From CAYJFX01 sp964370315 (GTDB lineage: Bacteria > Spirochaetota > Spirochaetia > Treponematales > Treponemataceae), in assembly GCA_964370315.1 (NCBI GenBank), contig CAYJIS010000019.1, positions 1 through 28,600 of the forward strand: 28,600 bases of DNA. Direction: 5' to 3'. Made by a program: the position numbers and the translations under genes. The notes beneath the pieces were generated by a model. That model did not search any database, was not told the DNA's origin, and saw only the letters and a list, made by a program, of their open reading frames with translations. Shown here piece by piece: positions 7,659 to 14,718 of the stretch. Position 1 is the first letter of the stretch, and each line of letters begins with the position of its first letter.

Positions 7659-9110
7659 CTAATATCGGATATCTCGTTTTCCATTTTTTATTAAGCCTAA
7701 ATTATCATGTAATTTTGACTTAACTTTATCACTCGGTATATAGTCGATTTCTTTAAGTAGTACTTTTTGGGCATGAACCTTTGTATCTTTACTAGCATAA
7801 TCTTCTATATATTCCTGAAGTGTCATTAGCGAGTTTGCTTGGCAGAAATTTTTTATTTGACCAGATTTTGCAAAAGCCATAAAACGGTCTCCTGTTCTAC
7901 CTGCCCTATAGCACGCAGTACAAAAACTTGGCACATATCCCATTTTACAAAGCCAGTTAATTATCTCATCCAAAGTTCTATTATCATCAATTTCAAATTG
8001 CTTTGAGTTTTCTTTTTCTTCTTCTGCGTATCCGCCAACGCTCGTTTTAGACCCACCACTAATTTGTGAAACTCCAACTTCTAATACCATTTCACGAGAT
8101 TTTTGACTTTCTCTTGTTGATACAATTATTCCCGTATATGGAACAGCGATTCTCAATACTGCCACAATTTTTCTAAACAATGAATCTGTGATTGCATTTT
8201 CAAACTCTTCTACATTCACATCATCTGCAGGTCTTATGCGTGGAACACTTATTGTATGGGGTCCACACCCGAACGTATCTTCTAAGTGTTGTGCATGCAT
8301 TAAAAGTGCCGTAAAGTCATACTTATAATCATATAGTCCAAAAAGCACCCCAATTCCTACATCGTCTATTCCAGCTGTCATTGCCCTATCCATAGCTTCT
8401 GTGTGGTACGCCCAATTACTTTTTGGTCCAGATGGGTGTAGTGATTCGTATGTTGGTTTATGATATGTTTCTTCAAAAAGAATGTATGTCCCAATACCTG
8501 CATCGTTTAATTTTTTATATTCTTCAATTGTTGTTGCAGCTATATTTACATTCACTCGTCTGATTTCACCATTTTTATGCTTGAGGGCATAAATTGTTTC
8601 AATACTTTCGATTATATAATCAATGTCACATTTCGAAGGATCTTCACCAGCTTCTAGAGCTAGTCTTTTATGCCCCATATCCTGAAGTGCTATAACCTCT
8701 TTTTGGATTTCTTCTTGGCTTAGTTTTTTTCGAGCAATAGTTTTATTTTTAGCATGATAAGGGCAATACACACATCCATTTATGCAATAATTTGAAAGAT
8801 ACAAGGGAGCAAACATTACTATTCTATTCCCGTATATTTCATATTTTATTTCCTTTGCTAAATCAAATATTTTTTGTTCTAACGTTACGTCATCACATAA
8901 TAGTAAACTTAATGCTTCTTCTGTTGTAAGCCCATTTCGTAGTTTTCCCTTTTTTAAAACCTCTTCTATGTAATCAGGATTATTTTTATTTTCTTTTGTC
9001 CTTTCAATTACTCTTAAAATTTCATCATGACTAATAAATTCTTCTGCTTTGGTTGCCTTACTGTTATAAGCACTTTTTGTTGCGGGTTTTTCAATGGTTA
9101 CTGTTGCCAT
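7659..9110 (-). CDS. hydG: [FeFe]-hydrogenase maturase HydG, tyrosine lyase
   Basis: HydG cleaves tyrosine by radical SAM chemistry to p-cresol, CO and cyanide and makes the Fe(CO)2CN synthon for the H-cluster. The 483-residue protein has the SAM-cluster motif at Cys109, Cys113 and Cys116 (CINGCVYC). The second, auxiliary cluster has the canonical CX2CX22C spacing (Cys397, Cys400, Cys423) within CTACYRAGRTGDRFM. Other family blocks are LEAGEDP, FEETYHKPTYESLHPSGPKS, GIGVLFGLYDYKYD, and QISGGSKTSVGGY. AGGAG precedes the ATG at 9110. It follows the small regulator gene after 22 nt and is plainly in the same transcript. Confidence 0.97.
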   Translation of the reverse strand: MATVTIEKPATKSAYNSKATKAEEFISHDEILRVIERTKENKNNPDYIEEVLKKGKLRNGLTTEEALSLLLCDDVTLEQKIFDLAKEIKYEIYGNRIVMFAPLYLSNYCINGCVYCPYHAKNKTIARKKLSQEEIQKEVIALQDMGHKRLALEAGEDPSKCDIDYIIESIETIYALKHKNGEIRRVNVNIAATTIEEYKKLNDAGIGTYILFEETYHKPTYESLHPSGPKSNWAYHTEAMDRAMTAGIDDVGIGVLFGLYDYKYDFTALLMHAQHLEDTFGCGPHTISVPRIRPADDVNVEEFENAITDSLFRKIVAVLRIAVPYTGIIVSTRESQKSREMVLEVGVSQISGGSKTSVGGYAEEEKENSKQFEIDDNRTLDEIINWLCKMGYVPSFCTACYRAGRTGDRFMAFAKSGQIKNFCQANSLMTLQEYIEDYASKDTKVHAQKVLLKEIDYIPSDKVKSKLHDNLGLIKNGKRDIRY

Positions 9111-9132
9111 ACGTGACTCCTATTATTTTGTC

Positions 9133-9378
9133 TTAAGATTTTGTGTACATAGTTTTTGCAGACACACCTTCGATCATACCAAGTTTTCCAGACAACGTAT
9201 TTATTTGGTCTGTGTCACCATCGAGTGCCACACTAATTATATTAATATTATTTTCTCTGTAGGGGATTCCCATCCTCCCGATTATTATAGGAGCATTTTC
9301 GTGGAGCAGTTGGTTTACTTTTGCAACTGAATTTTTGTTTTCGATGATAATTCCAATTAGGGCGATTCGTTTATCCAT
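9133..9378 (-). CDS. Putative iron-only hydrogenase system regulator (TM1266 family)
   Basis: This 81-residue protein (MDKRIALIGIIIENKNSVAKVNQ...) matches the small ACT/NikR-like domain family named after Thermotoga TM1266, usually found at the head of hydEFG loci. Typical segments are HENAPIIIGRMGIPYRENNINIISVALDGDTDQIN and LSGKLGMIEGVSAKTMY. Its molecular role is unproven: the name regulator comes from gene context, and no DNA-binding domain is visible. The frame opens 6 nt earlier with GTG at 9384, but ATG 9378 is preferred because GTGAGG lies upstream at a usable distance. It is the first gene of the operon; hydG follows at 22 nt. Confidence 0.85.
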   Translation of the reverse strand: MDKRIALIGIIIENKNSVAKVNQLLHENAPIIIGRMGIPYRENNINIISVALDGDTDQINTLSGKLGMIEGVSAKTMYTKS

Positions 9379-9525
9379 AAGCACCTCACTTTTTTACATG
9401 TTACGACTTATGAGATTTAAATATAGTTGTAGGGTTTTAAACAGGAAACCACAGGAAGTAGTTAAAATGATATGCACTTCTTTCAATAAAGATTTTTCTT
9501 CGTTTGTTAGAATGAGCACACAATG

Positions 9526-9550
9526 AAAAAACCCTTTATACTAAATGGTT
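9526..9550 (-). terminator. Intrinsic terminator or attenuator upstream of the hyd operon
   Basis: Read on the minus strand, AACC-A-TTTA (9550-9542), loop GTA, TAAA-G-GGTT (9538-9530) forms an 8-pair stem with one mismatch, followed by a T run (to 9526). It lies about 110 nt past the flavin reductase stop. It is also about 55-75 nt inside the leader predicted from the promoter at 9610-9638. It can therefore end the upstream gene, attenuate hyd, or do both. Confidence 0.55.
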
Positions 9551-9582
9551 AATCTCGTCACTCAGCCATTATGTATTCAGGA

Positions 9583-9602
9583 AGACATTTTAAGTAATGT
9601 CT
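9583..9602. promoter_or_regulatory. Palindrome at the predicted hyd transcription start
   Basis: AGACATT (9583-9589) and AATGTCT (9596-9602) are perfect 7-bp arms around a 6-nt spacer. They begin directly at the inferred +1 of the minus-strand hyd promoter. This position suits a repressor operator or a 5' stabilising hairpin in the RNA. Confidence 0.45.
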
Positions 9603-9609
9603 ATAATGT

Positions 9610-9638
9610 ATTGTAGCATATGTTATAGTATTTGTCTA
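9610..9638 (-). promoter_or_regulatory. Candidate promoter of the hyd maturation operon
   Basis: On the minus strand TAGACA (9638-9633) stands 17 nt before TACAAT (9615-9610). The -10 box is preceded by TGC, giving an extended -10. The predicted start is near 9603, leaving a leader of about 225 nt before the regulator gene. Confidence 0.6.
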
Positions 9639-9661
9639 TGACAAAGTCACTAAAGTTACTA

Positions 9662-10234
9662 TTACTTTTTGAACTCTCGTCCTATAGAAAAGGCTTTGCC
9701 AACAACTTCCCCTACGTTTAAATACGTAAGTGTTACAGGGTCAAAAATAAACCCATCTGCATTTTCTAAACTTGCCTTCCCGTTTTCGTTAAATAAGCTT
9801 TCATCGGCCATCGAATTTAGGATTTCACCTATAATAATACAATGTGTTCCTATCTCTGTAATTTCCCGTACTTTACATTCAAAGCATACAGGGAACTCTT
9901 CAATAAACGGTGCATCAACAAACTCCGCCTTAGTTGCAGTAAGTCCAGTATCAGCAAATTTATTTGTCTTATGCCCAGAAATCATTCCAAAATAATCTGC
10001 TTCTTTCATAGTTTTTTTATTTGGAATATTGACAGTGAACTCTCCTGTTCTTTTTATGTTTTCATATGTTTTTCTTTGGCCCTGAAGTGATACAGTTAAA
10101 CAAGGTGGCTTAGAAACACTTACCCCTGCCCAAGCTGCATTCATCGCATTAGGGCTTCCATCTTCATTATATGTAGCCACAATAAAAATAGGTGTAGGAA
10201 AAGCAAACGGCTCGCCAGTTATTTTCTTCTTCAT
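9662..10234 (-). CDS. Flavin reductase-like, FMN-binding split-barrel protein
   Basis: This 190-residue protein matches the flavin-reductase-like domain family (split-barrel FMN binders such as flavoredoxin). Typical features are the N-terminal PTPIFIVATYNEDGSPNAMNAAWAG, CLTVSLQGQRKTYENIKRTGEFTVNIP, the FGMISGHKTNKFADTGL block, and ECKVREITEIGTHCIIIGEI. Such proteins bind FMN and often act as electron carriers or small oxidoreductases in anaerobes; the physiological partner is not shown. The first ATG (10243) overlaps the ribosome binding site AGAAGGA, so the start is placed at ATG 10234, 8 nt downstream of it. It lies just upstream of the hyd operon on the same strand, but a predicted promoter and hairpin separate the two. 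Confidence 0.85.
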   Translation of the reverse strand: MKKKITGEPFAFPTPIFIVATYNEDGSPNAMNAAWAGVSVSKPPCLTVSLQGQRKTYENIKRTGEFTVNIPNKKTMKEADYFGMISGHKTNKFADTGLTATKAEFVDAPFIEEFPVCFECKVREITEIGTHCIIIGEILNSMADESLFNENGKASLENADGFIFDPVTLTYLNVGEVVGKAFSIGREFKK

Positions 10235-10399
10235 AAATAACATCCTTCTTATATAATTTTTATATTATTATATAGATAAACAAAATTTAATCTACCCTTA
10301 AACAAATAAGGTAAATCGTTTAATAATGTTATCTCCAATTTAAATATAACTCACTAACAATGGATAGCATAATTAGTTTTAAATCTTTCTTCGTATGTT

Positions 10400-12232
10400 T
10401 TACGGTGTAAGTTTTGTGCTTGCGTCTAGTAACATTTCTGCAATTACAGTGTACCCAAGTTCACGTGCATGCTGTAATGCTGTCATACCATTATTTGTTT
10501 TTGCATCAGTATTAGCATGTGCTTTAATCAAAGCGCTTACTACTCGATCTTGCCCCGTTATTGTTGCTATATGTAAAGCATTTCTCCCATCTTCTAAGGT
10601 AACTTCTATATTAACACCTGTTTCAATCAATAGAATTGCAAAGTCTTGCGAATTGGTATTTAAGAGTGCTAATAGTAATGGTGTATAACCATTGTCATCT
10701 ACAGCATTACTATCCGCACCTGCATCAAGTAAAAGTTGTGCTACGTCTACATGATTATTTACAACTGCAAAATGCAAAGGTGTCTTTCCATCATTTGCCC
10801 TAGAATTAGTATTTGCTCCTTTTTCGATAAGCACTTGTACAGAATTTTGTGCTCCCTCAATGCATGCAAGTGATAATGCTGTACTTCCCGTATTTGTTTT
10901 TAATTCTATATCTGCACCAACACCCAGCAAAAACTCAACAATATCACTATTATCATTACTTGCGGCACTAATAAGTGCCGTTCTTCCTGAATTACTTTGA
11001 ATATCAATGGCAGCACCTTTACTAATTAAAAACTCAACAGCTAGTAAATGTCCATTAGAAGAAGCAATTATTAATGGCGTAGCACCAGCTTTACTTGTTG
11101 CATCAATATCTGCCCTAAAAGAAACTATAGCTTCGGCAGTTTTTACATAACCTTTTTCCACTGCCATCATCAACGCAGTCCAACCGTCATCTGAAGCTCC
11201 GTCTATACTAGCCCCGAACTTATATAAATAGTCTATAATTTCAGTTTTATCTTTTGCAGCCGCGTTTGTCAGGGGCGTATGTCCATTCTTTCCTCTTGCT
11301 TCTACATTTGCACCTGCTTCAACTAATACTTTTACCGCTTGTAGTGAGTTACGAGAGGCTAAGTGTAATGCCGTATTACCATCAGTCGTTTTCGCCTCTA
11401 TATCCGCTCCTGCTTCAATCAACTGATAAAGCGTTTCTGTGGTGTCACTATATACCGCAAACATAATAGGTGTCCAACCGTTACTATTTTTTGCTTCTAT
11501 ATTTGCTCCTGCCTCAAGCAAAATATCAACTACTTTTGCATGCCCAGATCGTGCTGCTCTATTGAGAGCCATATTTCCGCTATTGTCTTGCGCCTCAATA
11601 TCAGAACCAAGAGCAATGAGAGGCTCTACTGCTTCTGGCATAAATTGTGCGGCTAACATTAAAGGCGTATAACCATCTTCATCTCTAATCTCAATATCGA
11701 TATCGGATTTTTTTACATAATCAAGGAGTTGTTTGTTTTTTGAATTAGCTATATAAACGATATCAGTAGCAACAATAGTAATATCTGCCTCATGTAATAA
11801 TTTAAAAAGATTTACATTATTTTGAAACACTGCAAGAATAAGAAGTTTGGTTTCATTGTCATCAATAACATTAGGGTCTGCTCCTGCGTAAAGAAGTGCT
11901 TCCACAGACTCTACATGTCCATAGTATACTGCAAAAATTAATGCTGTCCTACCAAACGACTCTTTTATTTCAAGATTAGCACCATTCTCAATGAGAGCTT
12001 TCACAAGCTCCGTATACCCAAATGCAGACGCATACATTAGAGGTGTTAAATCTTCATTATCAATTGCATTTATATCAATATTAATGAGTGATTCAATATA
12101 CCCAATATTCTCTTGTCCCTCATATAACAATAAAGCTTTTTCAATGCTCATTGACTTTTCAAATATTTTTGTAGTTTGGCATGAGACTAGCAAAAACACA
12201 ACAGCTATAAGTTTATATACAGTTTTTGTCAT
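10400..12232 (-). CDS. Exported ankyrin-repeat lipoprotein
   Basis: The 610-residue product opens with a lipoprotein signal (LIAVVFLLVSC, lipidated Cys18) and is otherwise almost entirely ankyrin repeats. I count about 17 units of 30-34 residues with the GxTPLxxA...VVxxLLxxGAdie pattern; units 3 and 4 (about residues 122-185) are degenerate. Examples are GRTALIFAVYYGHVESVEALL, GNTALHLASRNS and GKTPLHFAVVNNHVDVAQLLL. Ankyrin stacks bind proteins, so a periplasmic or surface scaffold role is likely, but no partner is evident. A good promoter (12267-12295) and an AAGGAA ribosome binding site precede the ATG. Its promoter region is shared back-to-back with pth. Confidence 0.9.
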   Translation of the reverse strand: MTKTVYKLIAVVFLLVSCQTTKIFEKSMSIEKALLLYEGQENIGYIESLINIDINAIDNEDLTPLMYASAFGYTELVKALIENGANLEIKESFGRTALIFAVYYGHVESVEALLYAGADPNVIDDNETKLLILAVFQNNVNLFKLLHEADITIVATDIVYIANSKNKQLLDYVKKSDIDIEIRDEDGYTPLMLAAQFMPEAVEPLIALGSDIEAQDNSGNMALNRAARSGHAKVVDILLEAGANIEAKNSNGWTPIMFAVYSDTTETLYQLIEAGADIEAKTTDGNTALHLASRNSLQAVKVLVEAGANVEARGKNGHTPLTNAAAKDKTEIIDYLYKFGASIDGASDDGWTALMMAVEKGYVKTAEAIVSFRADIDATSKAGATPLIIASSNGHLLAVEFLISKGAAIDIQSNSGRTALISAASNDNSDIVEFLLGVGADIELKTNTGSTALSLACIEGAQNSVQVLIEKGANTNSRANDGKTPLHFAVVNNHVDVAQLLLDAGADSNAVDDNGYTPLLLALLNTNSQDFAILLIETGVNIEVTLEDGRNALHIATITGQDRVVSALIKAHANTDAKTNNGMTALQHARELGYTVIAEMLLDASTKLTP

Positions 12233-12266
12233 ATGGTTCCTTGTAGTTCAAATTAGATATGCTATA

Positions 12267-12295
12267 AGTATACCACATAGGCAGATATTTTTCAA
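12267..12295 (-). promoter_or_regulatory. Promoter of the ankyrin lipoprotein gene
   Basis: On the minus strand TTGAAA (12295-12290), 17-nt spacer, TATACT (12272-12267). The predicted start near 12260 gives a 28-nt leader that contains the AAGGAA ribosome binding site. Confidence 0.6.
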
Positions 12296-12346
12296 ATTAT
12301 TACATTGTATCTTTTCATACTTACTATCAATCCATAACCTTATCCA

Positions 12347-12375
12347 TTGACACCCGAAAGAAAAAGAGATAGTAT
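12347..12375 (+). promoter_or_regulatory. pth promoter placed for a leaderless transcript
   Basis: A perfect -35 TTGACA (12347-12352), 17-nt spacer and TAGTAT (12370-12375) are followed after only 6 nt by the pth ATG at 12382. The predicted +1 coincides with the start codon. Confidence 0.65.
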
Positions 12376-12381
12376 TCTTAC

Positions 12382-12963
12382 ATGAAACCGATACAACTTA
12401 TAGCCTTTTTAGGAAATTATGGCAGAAAATACGAAAAGAACAGGCACAATGTAGCGTGGCTTTTTGCAGATTCGCTTCCACAGCTTAGTAGTGTAAACTG
12501 GCAAAAAAAATTTAAAGGACAGTTTGCATCATTTACAATTGATGGAAACCAAGTATACGCATTAAAACCAGAAACATATATGAACCTCTCTGGACAAAGC
12601 GTACAAGAATGTGCTTCTTTTTATAAAATTAAAGCAGAAAATATTCTTGTGGTGCATGATGAGCTTGAACTTAAACAAGGGTTTTGCAGTTTAAAATGGT
12701 CAGGTGGACTTGGAGGCCATAATGGACTCAGGTCCATGAAAGAATGTTTTGGCACTGCAGACTTCTGGCGCCTGCGCTTTGGTATAGGCCGTCCTAACCA
12801 TGATGATGTATCTGGATGGGTATTATCAGATTTTACCTTAGATGAAAGTATTATTAATGCACAGTGTTTCGATATGACAAAGCCGCTTATTGATAGTTTA
12901 CTTACATCAGACCCAAATAAGTTATTGAATGAGTGGAAAAAGGTAAGCATAGACCTATCGTAG
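12382..12963 (+). CDS. pth: Peptidyl-tRNA hydrolase
   Basis: Pth releases tRNA from peptidyl-tRNAs dropped by stalled ribosomes. The 193-residue protein has FLGNYGRKYEKNRHNVAW with Asn12 and catalytic His22, KPETYMNLSG (Asn68), VVHDELEL (Asp93) and SGGLGGHNGLRS (Asn114), all the expected active-site residues. The start matches the usual family N terminus. No Shine-Dalgarno sequence is seen, and the -10 box is 6 nt away, so the mRNA is probably leaderless. A region of dispersed repeats separates it from mazG. Confidence 0.95.
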   Translation: MKPIQLIAFLGNYGRKYEKNRHNVAWLFADSLPQLSSVNWQKKFKGQFASFTIDGNQVYALKPETYMNLSGQSVQECASFYKIKAENILVVHDELELKQGFCSLKWSGGLGGHNGLRSMKECFGTADFWRLRFGIGRPNHDDVSGWVLSDFTLDESIINAQCFDMTKPLIDSLLTSDPNKLLNEWKKVSIDLS

Positions 12964-12984
12964 GGAATCCTCTTTTCATAGCCA

Positions 12985-13125
12985 ATCTATTCAGTAGTTA
13001 TGGAACAGTGTCATTCTGAGCCTATCGAAAAATCTTATGGGGAAAAGATCCCTCGAATTCGCTCGGGATGATACGGGGGGTGGACCCTTCGATGGAGTTT
13101 ATCCTGAGCTTGTCGAAGGACCTAG
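12985..13125. repeat. Mosaic of dispersed intergenic repeats between pth and mazG
   Basis: Three recognisable units are packed here. The first is a TCATTCTGAGCCTATCGAAAAATC-like unit near 13012-13035. The second is an ATCCCTCGAATTCGCTCGGG-type imperfect palindrome near 13050-13072. The third has arms CCTTCGA (13086-13092) and TCGAAGG (13113-13119), enclosing ATCCTGAGCTTG. Strings of the CTTCGACAAGCTCAGGA type are widespread intergenic palindromes in unrelated bacteria, from memory. Composition is more GC-rich than the flanks. No protein gene is supported inside it. Confidence 0.65.
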
Positions 13126-13154
13126 GGTAACACAAAAAACTAAGGAGCATTACA

Positions 13155-13967
13155 GTGAAAAACAACGAAGCATTTGAAAATTTAATTGATATAATAAAAA
13201 AACTCAGAAGCCCCGAGGGTTGTCCGTGGGATATAGAGCAAACTCCCGAAACGCTTCGATCCACTTTTATTGAAGAAACGTATGAAGCAATTGATGCAAT
13301 AAACTCAGGTGATATCGCACACATAAGAGAAGAGCTTGGAGACACTTTTTTAAATGTTGCTATGATAGCCTACATGTATGAACAGTCTGGTTCTTTTAGT
13401 GTAGCCGAAGTATTAGACGAAATTTCAGAGAAATTAATTCGCAGGCATCCTCATGTATTTCCAGAGTCCGAAGGACATTCCATTGTAGAAAATGAAGTAA
13501 GTACCAGCGGTGAAGTATTAAACCAATGGGATAAAATAAAAGAGCAGCTTGAAGGTAAAAAAAGTGAAAAAGGAATCTTAGATGGCGTTCCGATGTCCTT
13601 TCCTCCCCTACTTCGTGCCTATAAAATGCAAAGAAAGGCATCTAAAAAAGGCTTTGATTGGGAAAATAGCGAGGGATCTTTCTTAAAATTCTACGAAGAA
13701 ATTGATGAACTAAAAGAAGCAGAACGTTCTGGAGACAAAACACATATGGAAGAAGAGGCAGGCGATTTACTTTTTGCTGCAGTAAATGTTATTCGTCACA
13801 TGGGAATTGACCCATGCATCGCCCTCGCACGATCAAATGAAAAGTTTAAAAAACGTTTTACCCATGTTGAAGCGGAATGTAAAAAACAGGGTATAGAAAT
13901 GAAAAAAGAAAACGTAAAAAAAATGGATGAACTTTGGGATAAAGCCAAGTTAATTAATAATTTATAA
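13155..13967 (+). CDS. mazG: Nucleoside triphosphate pyrophosphohydrolase MazG
   Basis: MazG hydrolyses NTPs and dNTPs to monophosphates and pyrophosphate and can clear damaged nucleotides. The 270-residue protein has two tandem MazG domains, as in the E. coli enzyme. The N-terminal domain has CPWDIEQTPETLRSTFIEETYEAIDAI and IREELGDTFLNV with the acidic metal-binding residues. The C-terminal domain starts at GFDW and has FLKFYEEIDELKEA and MEEEAGDLLFAAVNVIRH. The start is GTG at 13155, supported by AAGGAG 7 nt upstream. An 119-nt AT-rich gap separates it from clpP. Confidence 0.95.
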   Translation: MKNNEAFENLIDIIKKLRSPEGCPWDIEQTPETLRSTFIEETYEAIDAINSGDIAHIREELGDTFLNVAMIAYMYEQSGSFSVAEVLDEISEKLIRRHPHVFPESEGHSIVENEVSTSGEVLNQWDKIKEQLEGKKSEKGILDGVPMSFPPLLRAYKMQRKASKKGFDWENSEGSFLKFYEEIDELKEAERSGDKTHMEEEAGDLLFAAVNVIRHMGIDPCIALARSNEKFKKRFTHVEAECKKQGIEMKKENVKKMDELWDKAKLINNL

Positions 13968-14029
13968 TGTACAATGTTAATTATAATGGAACAATTTTCA
14001 TTTTTATAGCAAAAATTATTAATTATTAA

Positions 14030-14058
14030 TTGTAAATTATTACTTAAAATGCTATATT
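14030..14058 (+). promoter_or_regulatory. Candidate clpP promoter
   Basis: TTGTAA (14030-14035), 17-nt spacer, TATATT (14053-14058). The predicted start near 14065 lies about 20 nt before the ATG and just upstream of AAGGAA. It could also drive the DUF62-ECF genes behind clpP. Confidence 0.45.
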
Positions 14059-14086
14059 ATAGGTATACTATACTAAGGAATTAAAC

Positions 14087-14689
14087 ATGACTATGACACA
14101 AAGACCAATTAACGAAAATAAAGATACTGACGAAGAAAAAACCAATACTGATGCTCTTAGCTTGAAATTTTTAAAAACAAGGCAAATACTTTTAACAGGT
14201 GAAATAAACAAGGCTTTGGCAGAAAAAATAATTAAACAACTCTTAATTTTGGAAGCAGATAACTCAGACCCAATTTATGTATTTATCGATTCTCCTGGAG
14301 GAGATGCTGATGCGGGCTATGCGATCTTAGATATGATTCGTTTTATTAATGCTCCTGTTTACACTATAGGTATGGGGCTTGTTGCAAGTGCTGGAGCTTT
14401 GATTCTATTGTCATCACCAAGAGATAAACGGCTCTCACTTCCAAACTCACATTACTTAATTCACCAACCTCTTAGTGGAATAAAGGGAGTTGCAACAGAA
14501 ATAGAAATTCATGCACGCGAAATTGAAAAAATGCGTTCTAGAATAAACAAACTCATCTCTACTGAGACAGGAAAAGATTTAAAGCAAGTTGAAAAAGACA
14601 CTGACAGAGATTTTTGGATGGATGCAGAAGAAGCAAAATCTTATGGATTGGTAAGCAAAATAATATCATCTAGAGATGAATTAAAATAA
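14087..14689 (+). CDS. clpP: ATP-dependent Clp protease proteolytic subunit (ClpP-type)
   Basis: The 200-residue protein is a ClpP-family serine peptidase that works as a tetradecamer with Clp ATPases. The catalytic triad is visible: Ser101 in GLVASAGALIL, His126 in HYLIHQPLSG and Asp175 in DTDRDFWMDAEEAKSYGLV, with the oxyanion strand IDSPGGDADAGYAI. The nucleophile motif VASAG is looser than the usual AASMG and the N terminus is rich in charged residues, suggesting the second, divergent ClpP found in many spirochetes. AAGGAA lies 6 nt before the ATG. The DUF62 gene starts 29 nt after the stop, so read-through is likely. Confidence 0.93.
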   Translation: MTMTQRPINENKDTDEEKTNTDALSLKFLKTRQILLTGEINKALAEKIIKQLLILEADNSDPIYVFIDSPGGDADAGYAILDMIRFINAPVYTIGMGLVASAGALILLSSPRDKRLSLPNSHYLIHQPLSGIKGVATEIEIHAREIEKMRSRINKLISTETGKDLKQVEKDTDRDFWMDAEEAKSYGLVSKIISSRDELK

Positions 14690-14718
14690 AGATACTATAA
14701 TTACATCGGAGATTAATA

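Noticed and set aside
9335..9526. Plus-strand open frame of 63 codons in the hyd leader
   Set aside because: It begins antisense to the regulator gene, lacks a ribosome binding site, and its protein resembles nothing recognisable.
10244..10399. Gap between the ankyrin and flavin reductase genes checked for RNA genes
   Set aside because: AT-rich with a TATAAT-like box for the downstream gene but no convincing -35, terminator or tRNA-like fold.
10450..12050. Periodic similarity at DNA level resembling a tandem repeat or CRISPR
   Set aside because: The period is about 99 nt and matches the ankyrin repeats of the encoded protein; there are no constant short repeats with unique spacers.
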